DNA of 7,572 bases from Streptomyces sp. NRRL F-4489. Lineage in GTDB: Bacteria > Actinomycetota > Actinomycetes > Streptomycetales > Streptomycetaceae. The notes beneath the pieces were generated by a model that saw only the letters and a list, made by a program, of their open reading frames with translations, was not told the origin of the DNA and ran no database searches. The first letter of the stretch is position 1. Each line of letters begins with the position of its first letter. A program made the translations under genes and the position numbers. Positions 1-4,617 of this stretch are shown one piece after another. The stretch covers positions 1 through 7,572 of the forward strand of contig NZ_LLZI01000080.1 of the NCBI RefSeq assembly GCF_001509485.1, written 5' to 3'.

Positions 1-65
1 GGCCCCCGCACCTCCAGATCCCCCACCACCCGCACCTGCTCCCCATCAAAAACCACCCCTCTCAT
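1..65 (-). CDS. Zinc-dependent alcohol dehydrogenase, N-terminal fragment (runs off left edge)
   Basis: Only the first 21 codons are in the window. Read leftward from the ATG at 63-65 they give MRGVVFDGEQVRVVGDLEV followed by RG. From memory of the family, this resembles the first beta-strands of the GroES-like domain of medium-chain, zinc-dependent alcohol dehydrogenases, which often open MRGVVFDG or MKAVVF and then a strand like 'vvdDLEvr.PgpgEVLV'. The zinc ligands and Rossmann fold would lie outside the window and cannot be checked. An in-frame ATG at 78-80 is also possible. I prefer the one at 65 because AGGGGAG at 70-76 sits 4-5 bases upstream as a good ribosome binding site, whereas the upstream ATG has none. 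It points the same way as the SDR gene but is separated from it by 319 gene-free bases, so it is probably its own transcript. Early codons use G or T at the wobble position (GGG, GTT, TTT), unlike the C-rich neighbours. Confidence 0.6.
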   Translation of the reverse strand, partial: MRGVVFDGEQVRVVGDLEVRG

Positions 66-147
66 CCCAACTCCCCTCATAGGAAACGGAAACAGGCCCA
101 CCCACAGCAGCCCCCACCCACCGAAAATCCACCCACCCACGGGAGGG

Positions 148-218
148 GACGGGCCGGAGGGGGTGGTGTGCCGGACGTAAAGCGAAGCAGTCCGGCACAC
201 CACCCCCTCCGGCCCGTC
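148..218. repeat. Perfect 29-bp inverted repeat with GCGAAGC loop
   Basis: The left arm 148-176 (starts GACGGGCCGG, ends GTGCCGGAC) is the exact reverse complement of the right arm 190-218. They are separated by 13 bases (177-189) that contain GCGAAGC at 182-188. A 29-bp uninterrupted GC-rich stem would form a very stable hairpin in RNA or single-stranded DNA. It lies about 170 bases past the SDR stop codon, so a transcription-terminating or 3'-end-protecting role for the SDR transcript is plausible, although no T-tract follows on either strand. GCGAAGC is known as an exceptionally stable DNA mini-hairpin. The element could equally be a dispersed palindromic repeat of the genome or a mobile-element remnant. 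Confidence 0.85.
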
Positions 219-280
219 ACCGCACCCCGAAAGCCCCGCGCAGCGGCTCCGCGCCGCAGGCGCAAAAAACCACCCACGGC

Positions 281-384
281 GGGAAACCCGACAACGTGGG
301 AGTCAGGCCAAGCGCAGCGGACCGGCGGGAAAGCCGAAAACGCGGGATTCCGGCCAAGCGCAGCGGACCGGCCGACAACGTGGG
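281..384. repeat. Two 46-bp imperfect tandem repeats plus a partial third
   Basis: Unit 1 is 281-326 and unit 2 is 327-372. They begin GGGAAACCCGACAACG and GGGAAAGCCGAAAACG and both end in CCAAGCGCAGCGGACCGGC (308-326 and 354-372). A partial third unit (373-384) repeats GACAACGTGGG right up to the SDR stop codon at 385-387. The last 21 bases of the two units are identical and the differences cluster in the middle. Each unit contains GCGCAGC, and unit 2 can fold CGGCC (351-355) onto GGCCG (370-374). The period of 46 is not a multiple of three and no protein reads through it, so this is a non-coding repeat. Confidence 0.8.
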
Positions 385-1299
385 CTAGCCATTAGGCCGC
401 TCGCCGGCCCTAGCCGCCGCCTCCATCTCCCCCAGCCGCGCCAGCATCGGCATGGGATCCACCCCCACCACCCCCGCCACGGCAGTGGCAACCCGCTCGG
501 GCGTCCAGACGCCCGCCTCCGCATACGCCGCCCGCAACTCCCTCGGCTGCGCCCACACCGCGATCTTCGGCCCCGCCACGGTGTACACCTGCCCGGTGAC
601 CCCGTCCGCGCGAGCCCGCTCGCTCAGCAGGTAGACCACGAACGCCGCCACATCCTCCGGCTCCCCGATCTCGGCGAGTTCCATCGGCACATTGGCCGAC
701 ATCCGGGTGCGGGCCACCGGGGCGACGGCGTTGGCGGTCACCCCGTACTTGTGCAGGCCGAGCGCCGCGCTCCGCACCAGGGAGATGATCCCGCCCTTGG
801 CGGAGGCGTAGTTGGCCTGGGAGACGCTGCCCTGGTGGTTGCCGCTGGTGAAGCCGATGAGCGTGCCGGACTTCTGCCGGCGCATGACGGCCGAGGCGGC
901 GCGGAAGACGGTGAACGTGCCCTTGAGGTGGGTGGCGACGACGGGGTCCCACTCCTCCTCGGTCATGTTGAAGAGCATCCGCTCGCGCAGGATGCCGGCG
1001 ACGCACACCACACCGTCGATCCGCCCGTACTCGGCCAGCGCGGTGTCCACCACCCGCTGCCCGCCGGCCATCGTGGAGATGTCGTCGGCGACCGCGACGG
1101 CCGTGCCGCCGGCCGCGCCGATCTCCCTGACGACGGCCTCCGCGACCTCGCTGGCGGGCTCGGCGCCGTCGATGGCGACGCCGTAGTCGTTGACCACCAC
1201 CTTGGCGCCCTCGGCGGCGGCCGCGAGGGCCACGGCCCGTCCGATTCCGCGGCCGGCGCCGGTGACGGCGACCACCTTGCCGGCCAAGAAGTTCCCCAT
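385..1299 (-). CDS. SDR-family dehydrogenase, probable beta-hydroxyacyl-CoA or hydroxysteroid dehydrogenase
   Basis: A 304-residue short-chain dehydrogenase/reductase. The Rossmann glycine motif TGAGRGIG is at residues 13-20, the cofactor-specificity segment VVVNDYG at 34-40, and the active-site motif QANYASAKGG at 161-170 gives Tyr164 and Lys168. VVVND and THLKGTF (residues 123-129) resemble the peroxisomal multifunctional enzyme type 2 (HSD17B4) branch, whose members oxidise (3R)-hydroxyacyl-CoAs, so I infer an NAD-dependent 3-hydroxyacyl-CoA or hydroxysteroid dehydrogenase. Generic 3-oxoacyl-ACP reductase annotation is the alternative. At about 304 residues it is longer than classical 250-residue SDRs because of a C-terminal tail after the usual VAGP segment (residues 241-244). 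The residue 13 before Tyr164 is Thr151, with Ser152 next to it, rather than the usual Ser. The start is an ATG at 1297-1299 with GGAAGGGG at 1306-1313 as ribosome binding site. The gene is divergent from the cyclase-family gene, and a palindromic operator lies in the 125-base gap. It ends with TAG at 385-387, inside the repeat block. Confidence 0.92.
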   Translation of the reverse strand: MGNFLAGKVVAVTGAGRGIGRAVALAAAAEGAKVVVNDYGVAIDGAEPASEVAEAVVREIGAAGGTAVAVADDISTMAGGQRVVDTALAEYGRIDGVVCVAGILRERMLFNMTEEEWDPVVATHLKGTFTVFRAASAVMRRQKSGTLIGFTSGNHQGSVSQANYASAKGGIISLVRSAALGLHKYGVTANAVAPVARTRMSANVPMELAEIGEPEDVAAFVVYLLSERARADGVTGQVYTVAGPKIAVWAQPRELRAAYAEAGVWTPERVATAVAGVVGVDPMPMLARLGEMEAAARAGERPNG

Positions 1300-1321
1300 G
1301 CCGCGCCCCTTCCCACTGTTT

Positions 1322-1336
1322 CTGACGGACCGTTAG
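1322..1336. promoter_or_regulatory. Near-perfect copy of the CTGACG-N3-CGTCAG operator, SDR/cyclase divergent region
   Basis: The sequence is CTGACG-GAC-CGTTAG. Five of six arm pairs are complementary, and with flanking T1321/A1337 the match is 6 of 7. It differs at one arm base from the two perfect sites at 5878-5892 and 5969-5985. It lies 22 bases upstream of the SDR start and 88 upstream of the cyclase-family start. A weak leftward promoter can be proposed just upstream (TTGTGC at 1361-1366 and AAAAAT at 1337-1342 on the minus strand, 18-base spacer). That would put the site at the start of transcription, as expected for a repressor site. For the rightward gene only a -10-like TAGGAC at 1389-1394 is seen. 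Confidence 0.65.
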
Positions 1337-1424
1337 ATTTTTGAGGCACACCGGCTGCGAGCACAACCCCCCGGACACCAAGCAGACTTAGGACTGGACA
1401 CACCGCCCGGCGCGAAGGAGACCC

Positions 1425-2351
1425 ATGCCCCTCCCCCAGGAGTTCCACGACATCGCCCGGCGCGTGAACAACTGGGGCCGCTGGGGCCCGGACGACGAGA
1501 TCGGCACGCTCAACCTCATCACCCCGGAGGTCGTCCGCGCGGCGGCCGCCGCCGTCCGCTCCGGCCGCCGCGTCCCGCTGGCGCTGCCGCTCCACCGGGA
1601 CGGCGTGCAGACCGGCATGATCCCGGGCCGGATCAACCCCCTGCACACCATGGTCGCCATCAACCACGAGATCTTCGGCCCGGATACGGTCGCCAGCTCC
1701 GACGACGCCGTCACCATGGGCCTCCAGGCCGGCACCCACTGGGACGGCCTGGCCCACGTCTCGCACTCCGGGCGGCTCTACAACGGCCGGCCCGCCACCG
1801 CGATCACCGCGCACCGCGGCGCCACCGCGCTCGGCATCGAGAAGGCCGCCCCCCTCGTCTCCCGCGGCGTCCTGCTGGACGTGGCCCGGGCGCACGGCAC
1901 CGACCGGCTGCCGGGCGGGTACGCGGTCACCCCGGACGACCTCGCCGCCGCCGAGGAGCTGGCCGGGACGGCGGTCCGCTCCGGCGACATCGTCCTCGTC
2001 CGCACCGGCCAGCTCCGGCACTACCTGGCCGGCGACCGGGAGGCGTACGCGATGCCTTCGCCGGGGCTGTCCGTGCGCACCCCGGAGTGGTTCCACGCCC
2101 GCGAGGTGGCCGCGGTCGCCAACGACACCCTGACGTTCGAGGTCTTCCCGCCGGAGATCGAGGGCCTGTGGCTGCCGGTGCACGCGCTGCACCTGGTGGA
2201 GATGGGCATGCTCCAGGGCCAGAACTGGAATCTGGAGGAGCTGTCGGAGGTCTGCGCGGAGGAGGGCCGCTACGCCTTCCTGCTGTGCGCGATGCCCGAG
2301 CCGTTCAGGGGCGGCACCGGCAGCCCGGTGGCACCGGTGGCCATCCTCTGA
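1425..2351 (+). CDS. Cyclase-family metal-dependent hydrolase (kynurenine formamidase/isatin hydrolase-like)
   Basis: A 308-residue member of the cyclase family (Pfam Cyclase), whose characterised members include bacterial kynurenine formamidase and isatin hydrolase: metal-dependent enzymes that hydrolyse amide or lactam-type bonds. The N-terminal segment NNWGRWGPDDEIGTLNLIT (residues 15-33) is typical of a longer actinobacterial subgroup. The metal motif, normally HxGTHxDxPxH, appears at 101-111 as QAGTHWDGLAH. It keeps His105, Asp107 and His111 but has Gln101 in place of the first His and Leu109 in place of Pro. A second conserved segment LPVHALHLVEMGML (250-263) probably supplies further ligands such as His253 or Glu259. 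There is no signal peptide or membrane segment, so it should be cytoplasmic. The start is well supported by AAGGAG at 1415-1420, four bases before the ATG. It is divergent from the SDR and may share its operator. The substrate cannot be read from sequence; ring or lactone opening in a catabolic route is a guess. Confidence 0.88.
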   Translation: MPLPQEFHDIARRVNNWGRWGPDDEIGTLNLITPEVVRAAAAAVRSGRRVPLALPLHRDGVQTGMIPGRINPLHTMVAINHEIFGPDTVASSDDAVTMGLQAGTHWDGLAHVSHSGRLYNGRPATAITAHRGATALGIEKAAPLVSRGVLLDVARAHGTDRLPGGYAVTPDDLAAAEELAGTAVRSGDIVLVRTGQLRHYLAGDREAYAMPSPGLSVRTPEWFHAREVAAVANDTLTFEVFPPEIEGLWLPVHALHLVEMGMLQGQNWNLEELSEVCAEEGRYAFLLCAMPEPFRGGTGSPVAPVAIL

Positions 2352-2398
2352 ATCCGGCCGCCTCCGACACGCCCGCCGGCCCCGCGGCCCGAGGAGCG

Positions 2399-2413
2399 CC
2401 GGCCCCCGGCCGG
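2399..2413 (+). terminator. Possible hairpin terminator after the cyclase-family gene
   Basis: A 6-bp GC-only stem, CCGGCC pairing with GGCCGG across a CCC loop, lies 48 bases past the stop codon. No T-run follows, which is common for actinomycete terminators but also means that such hairpins arise by chance in DNA this GC-rich. The support is structural only. Confidence 0.25.
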
Positions 2414-2597
2414 GCGGGCGGCGGAACCCGCGCTGCGCGCCCCGAGCACGGCACCGCGGTCCGCCACCCTCCTCCCGGCATGCGCCGGAAGGCCCGACCA
2501 GGCCGCGATCCGCACTCGCCGAGCCCGTGACCTCGGCGTCCCCTCGCGGCGCATCGCTCCCCCCAGAGTGATCACCGGAGCACGCCACGTCAACACC

Positions 2598-2609
2598 TGG
2601 TCCGGACCA
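2598..2609. promoter_or_regulatory. 12-bp perfect palindrome TGGTCCGGACCA, resembling a GntR/DasR-type site
   Basis: TGGTCCGGACCA is its own reverse complement. It shares both arms (TGGTC and GACCA) with the DasR responsive element of Streptomyces, remembered as ACTGGTCTAGACCACT; the match over 16 bases is about 12, with the two central bases different. It lies 31 bases past the stop codon of the ATPase gene in a convergent gap, an odd place for an operator, so it may have no regulatory role. Confidence 0.25.
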
Positions 2610-2639
2610 ATTCCGTGTCAGGCGAACCGATTCAGCGGC

Positions 2640-3125
2640 TTACGCCCGTTTTGTCGTAGTTGCGCGGACGGTACGAGGCGGGTCATACGCCCCCAGATCG
2701 GCGCCCGCGCTCATCAGCATCGGCTGTCCGCGATCCACTTCGCACCAGATCCGCTTGCCGGTCCCCTCGCGCTGCCAGCCCCAGCGGTCCGCCAGGCCGT
2801 CGACCAGCTCCAGACCGCGGCCGTTGGTGTCGTCGCCGTCCGCGTGCCGGGGCCGCGGCGGCCGGGCGCTGGTGTCCACCACCTCGACCCGTACAGTGCC
2901 CACCACCGCGCCCGTACCGGAGAAGCACATCCGCAGCCGGGCCGCCGAGCCGGTGTGCACCACGGCGTTGGTGACCAGCTCGGAGATCAGCAGGATCAGC
3001 GTCTCGGCGAGCGGCTCGTCCGCCCCTATGCCCGATCCCGCGAGCCGCGACCGGGCCCACCGCCGGGCCCGCCCCACTTCCGCGGGGTCGGGCCGCACTT
3101 CCAACTGCACCTGAAGCACCTGCAC
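2640..3125 (-). CDS. RsbW-like ATP-binding protein (anti-sigma factor-type serine kinase domain)
   Basis: A 161-residue stand-alone GHKL ATPase of the HATPase_c_2 type, the domain of RsbW/SpoIIAB anti-sigma kinases. Streptomyces encode many such small proteins. The N-box ELVTNAVVHTGS is at residues 49-60, with Asn53 as the expected Mg-ATP ligand. The first G-box region VDTSARPP (83-90) carries Asp84, the second is NGRGLELVDGLADRWGW (101-117), and GTGKRIWCEV (121-130) forms the last strand. These residues support ATP binding; phosphotransfer to an anti-anti-sigma partner is an inference from the family. About 30 residues after the domain (131-161) look unstructured. The start is GTG at 3123-3125. 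It is the first possible start because an in-frame TGA lies at 3129-3131, but it has only a weak ribosome binding site, and GTG codons at residues 3 and 6 are alternatives. No sigma factor, anti-anti-sigma factor or DUF397/XRE gene adjoins it in this window. It is probably a regulator unrelated to the flanking catabolic genes. Confidence 0.88.
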   Translation of the reverse strand: MQVLQVQLEVRPDPAEVGRARRWARSRLAGSGIGADEPLAETLILLISELVTNAVVHTGSAARLRMCFSGTGAVVGTVRVEVVDTSARPPRPRHADGDDTNGRGLELVDGLADRWGWQREGTGKRIWCEVDRGQPMLMSAGADLGAYDPPRTVRATTTKRA

Positions 3126-3170
3126 CGCTCACACCATCCGAACCGGCGGAACCATCGCCTCGCGCCTCCA

Positions 3171-3193
3171 CGGAGTCACGGTGCGTGACTCCG
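3171..3193. repeat. Perfect 10-bp inverted repeat in the ATPase gene leader
   Basis: The left arm CGGAGTCACG (3171-3180) is the exact reverse complement of the right arm 3184-3193, with GTG between them. The repeat begins 46 bases upstream of the ATPase start codon and lies just downstream of the candidate -10 at 3203-3208, so it would fall in the first ~25 transcribed bases. That position suits either a repressor operator or a 5'-leader hairpin with a 10-bp stem. The repeat itself is certain; the role is inferred. Confidence 0.75.
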
Positions 3194-3202
3194 GCGACCC
3201 AC

Positions 3203-3232
3203 AGCATAGTTGACGTTGTGTCACCGCAACAA
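3203..3232 (-). promoter_or_regulatory. Candidate promoter of the ATPase gene
   Basis: On the minus strand, TTGTTG (3227-3232) and TATGCT (3203-3208) are separated by 18 bases. They match the -35 consensus at four and the -10 consensus at four of six positions. Transcription would begin near 3195, leaving a leader of about 70 bases before the GTG start. No competing -10 of this quality is seen nearby. Confidence 0.4.
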
Positions 3233-3260
3233 CCGCTTCGGGCATATTCCAGCGCAAGGG

Positions 3261-3279
3261 AGTATGCGTGCGGCATACT
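3261..3279. promoter_or_regulatory. Inverted repeat AGTATGC-N5-GCATACT upstream of the ATPase promoter
   Basis: A perfect 7-bp inverted repeat with a 5-base spacer (GTGCG). Related half-sites GCATATT (3242-3248) and GCATAGT (3204-3210) follow in the same orientation, the latter overlapping the candidate -10. The array sits just upstream of and across the candidate promoter, as expected for binding sites of a dimeric regulator. No known regulator is assigned. Confidence 0.45.
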
Positions 3280-3586
3280 GTGCGACGCGCGGTGCGGGAA
3301 GTCGAACACAGGGGATCGCCGGGGCCTCGCCCGAGGCGAGCGGCGCGCAGTCCGTAGCCCGGAGCCGTCCTTCCGACGGCACCGCGACCCTTGCGCCACA
3401 GAACCACTCGCATCCCACGGAGCGTACCCGAGCGCGGCGCCGACTCCCCCCTGTGACGGGACCCGCCCGGGTCACCACCCGATATCGACCCTCCGTGACC
3501 GGTTCTGTGTGAGGGGTCCGACATTTCGCACACCAGGTGCCAGAGTCTGACATGGACGGCGCGTCCGCGACGCTGAGTGATCTCCG

Positions 3587-3604
3587 GCGTGCGCGGGCGC
3601 ACGC
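3587..3604 (-). terminator. Hairpin terminator of the acyl-CoA dehydrogenase operon
   Basis: GCGTGCGC (3587-3594) pairs perfectly with GCGCACGC (3597-3604), giving an 8-bp stem (7 bp with a realistic 4-base loop). It lies two bases past the TGA stop (3607-3609) of the second acyl-CoA dehydrogenase, where an operon terminator is expected. There is no T-tract on the minus strand, so if it terminates it would be of the U-less type proposed for actinomycetes. Confidence 0.5.
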
Positions 3605-3606
3605 GG

Positions 3607-4617
3607 TCACCGCGCCAGCGCGTCCGCCAGGCGCTCCTCCGCCTCACGCGCCGCGCACCACCGCTCGGCCCGCAGCCACGCCCGTTTCAGATGCAGATGG
3701 ACCTCGGCCTCCCAGGTGAAGCCCATCCCGCCGTGCACCTGGAGGCAGTCCCGGGCGTTGCGTACGGCGGCCTCGTCGGCCAGCAGTTTGGCGCCGGCGA
3801 TGTCCAGCGGGTCGGCGGTGACGGCCGCCGCGTAGACCGCGGCGCGGGCCACCTCGGCGCGCACCAGCATCTCCGCGCACAGGTGCTTGACGGCCTGGAA
3901 CGACCCGATGGGCGCGCCGAACTGGGTGCGCTGCCGGGCGTACGCCACCGCCGCCTCGACCGTCCGGGCGGCGCTGCCCAGCTGCTCGGCGGCGGTCAGC
4001 AGGGCCGCCTCCCGGCGCAGCCGCGCCGCGTCCAGGCCGGGCAGCGGGCAGGTGCGCGGGTAGCCGGTGACCCGGGCGAGCGGGGTGAGCGGATCGACGG
4101 AGGCGAAGGGGGCGGTGGCGACGTCCCCGGGGGCGCACCGGTAGGCCAGCTCCGCGCGCCCCTCCGCGCGCCCTTCCCCACCCCTCTGCGTACGCCCCGG
4201 TGCGGACCCCTCCAGAATCACCAACTCCCCTACGCCATCGGGGAGTTCGCACAGCACCGGGTCGGCCGCGCCGTCGCACAGGGCGGGCAGCCGCTCCCCG
4301 GACGCCACCCCGTCCACCACCCCGGCCAGCAGCTGCCCGGCCACCAGCGGCCCCGGCAGCAGCGCCCGCCCGGCCTCCTCGCACACCAGCACCGCCTCCG
4401 GCAGCCCCAGCCCGACCCCGCTCGCCTCCTCCGGCAGCCGGACGGTGAGGAATCCGGCGGCGGCCAGCTCCCGCCACAGCGCGCGGTCCGGTACGGGGCC
4501 ACCGGCCGCGCGCTCCCGCAGCCGCTCCGGTCCGAGCCGCCCGGCCAGCAGCTCCCGGGCGCCGGCCCGCAACGCCCGCTGGTCATCGGTCAGTTGGAAG
4601 TCCACCGGCCCGCTCAC
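3607..4617 (-). CDS. Acyl-CoA dehydrogenase, second subunit (motif-split type)
   Basis: A 336-residue acyl-CoA dehydrogenase-like protein. The N-terminal helical domain starts VDFQLTDDQRALRAGAREL. The middle domain (about 120-195) is shrunken and lacks the SEPxAGSD motif. The C-terminal domain has the FAD-binding RQRTQFGAPIG (228-238) and QVHGGMGFTWE (293-303). The two places where the family keeps its catalytic glutamate are not filled: alignment by spacing puts Ala204 at the helix-G position, and the terminal YEGT/AGTS segment is missing. It therefore probably cannot work alone and needs the preceding gene's product. The reading frame is open upstream to 5391, but the true start is the GTG at 4615-4617. 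It overlaps the TGA of the upstream gene by four bases (GTGA), and the acyl-CoA dehydrogenase homology begins there. Length and layout resemble the shorter subunits of steroid side-chain dehydrogenases such as FadE28/ChsE1 of mycobacteria (about 339 residues). The two subunits would be made in a fixed ratio by translational coupling. Confidence 0.88.
   Translation of the reverse strand: MSGPVDFQLTDDQRALRAGARELLAGRLGPERLRERAAGGPVPDRALWRELAAAGFLTVRLPEEASGVGLGLPEAVLVCEEAGRALLPGPLVAGQLLAGVVDGVASGERLPALCDGAADPVLCELPDGVGELVILEGSAPGRTQRGGEGRAEGRAELAYRCAPGDVATAPFASVDPLTPLARVTGYPRTCPLPGLDAARLRREAALLTAAEQLGSAARTVEAAVAYARQRTQFGAPIGSFQAVKHLCAEMLVRAEVARAAVYAAAVTADPLDIAGAKLLADEAAVRNARDCLQVHGGMGFTWEAEVHLHLKRAWLRAERWCAAREAEERLADALAR

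Larger units (their letters stand above)
66..384. other. Gene-free, repeat-rich intergenic region
   Basis: No convincing gene lies between the dehydrogenase fragment and the SDR stop codon: the short open frames here are arginine/proline-rich and have no family character. The region holds a perfect 29-bp inverted repeat (148-218), a small hairpin GCGCC-GCA-GGCGC at 251-263 followed by six A residues (264-269), and a tandem repeat block (281-384) touching the SDR stop codon. GCGCAGC or GCGAAGC occurs four times (182-188, 238-244, 312-318, 358-364). It probably acts as the transcript end of the SDR gene and must also contain the promoter of the leftward dehydrogenase gene, although I see no clear -35/-10 pair for it. 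Confidence 0.7.
2352..2639. other. Convergent intergenic region
   Basis: This is the gap between the 3' ends of the cyclase-family gene (rightward) and the ATPase gene (leftward). I see no gene: open frames here are alanine/arginine/glycine-rich and overlap the cyclase gene. A GC-rich hairpin, CCGGCC-CCC-GGCCGG at 2399-2413, lies about 48 bases past the cyclase stop codon and could help terminate that transcript, without a T-tract. A 12-bp perfect palindrome is at 2598-2609 (separate entry), and an 8-bp palindrome GTGATCAC at 2568-2575 is probably chance. Confidence 0.6.
3126..3606. other. Long intergenic region upstream of the ATPase gene
   Basis: About 480 bases separate the second acyl-CoA dehydrogenase stop from the ATPase start. 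Open frames here lack the strong third-position GC of the neighbours and show no recognisable protein, so I consider it non-coding. It contains a leftward promoter candidate (3203-3232), a perfect 10-bp inverted repeat at 3171-3193, and a second inverted repeat at 3261-3279. It also has small GC-rich palindromes GCCTCG-CC-CGAGGC at 3324-3337 and GACCCG-CC-CGGGTC at 3460-3473, and a hairpin right after the dehydrogenase stop (3587-3604). Composition around 3200-3290 is visibly more AT-rich than the rest of the window, as expected for a promoter region. Confidence 0.65.

Noticed and set aside
251..269. Hairpin GCGCC-GCA-GGCGC followed by six A residues, considered as a terminator
   Set aside because: The A-run on the plus strand is on the wrong side to act as a U-tract: on the minus strand the T-run precedes the stem, so neither direction gives an intrinsic terminator.
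66..384. Possibility that the window lies at a chromosome end because of GCGNAGC motifs
   Set aside because: I see none of the long, closely packed palindromes typical of Streptomyces telomeres. Ordinary metabolic genes continue on both sides, so only a resemblance of motif is claimed.
410..1381. Minus-strand frame of 323 codons overlapping the SDR
   Set aside because: It is the SDR gene read one frame off: extreme Arg/Gly composition and no motifs, while the other frame has all SDR signatures.
963..2588. Long open frame on the minus strand (541 codons) across the cyclase-family gene
   Set aside because: It is antisense to a clear cyclase-family gene, is rich in Arg/Gly/Ala/His, and shows no family motif. 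Long antisense frames are expected at this GC content.
2270..2596. Minus-strand 108-codon frame in the convergent gap, starting next to the 2598 palindrome
   Set aside because: It overlaps the cyclase-family 3' end antisense, is Arg/Gly/Ala-rich and has no convincing ribosome binding site.
3185..3550. Plus-strand 121-codon frame upstream of the ATPase gene, and a minus-strand frame at 3221-3610
   Set aside because: Neither has the high third-position GC of the real genes or a recognisable domain, and they cover promoter-like and palindromic sequence.
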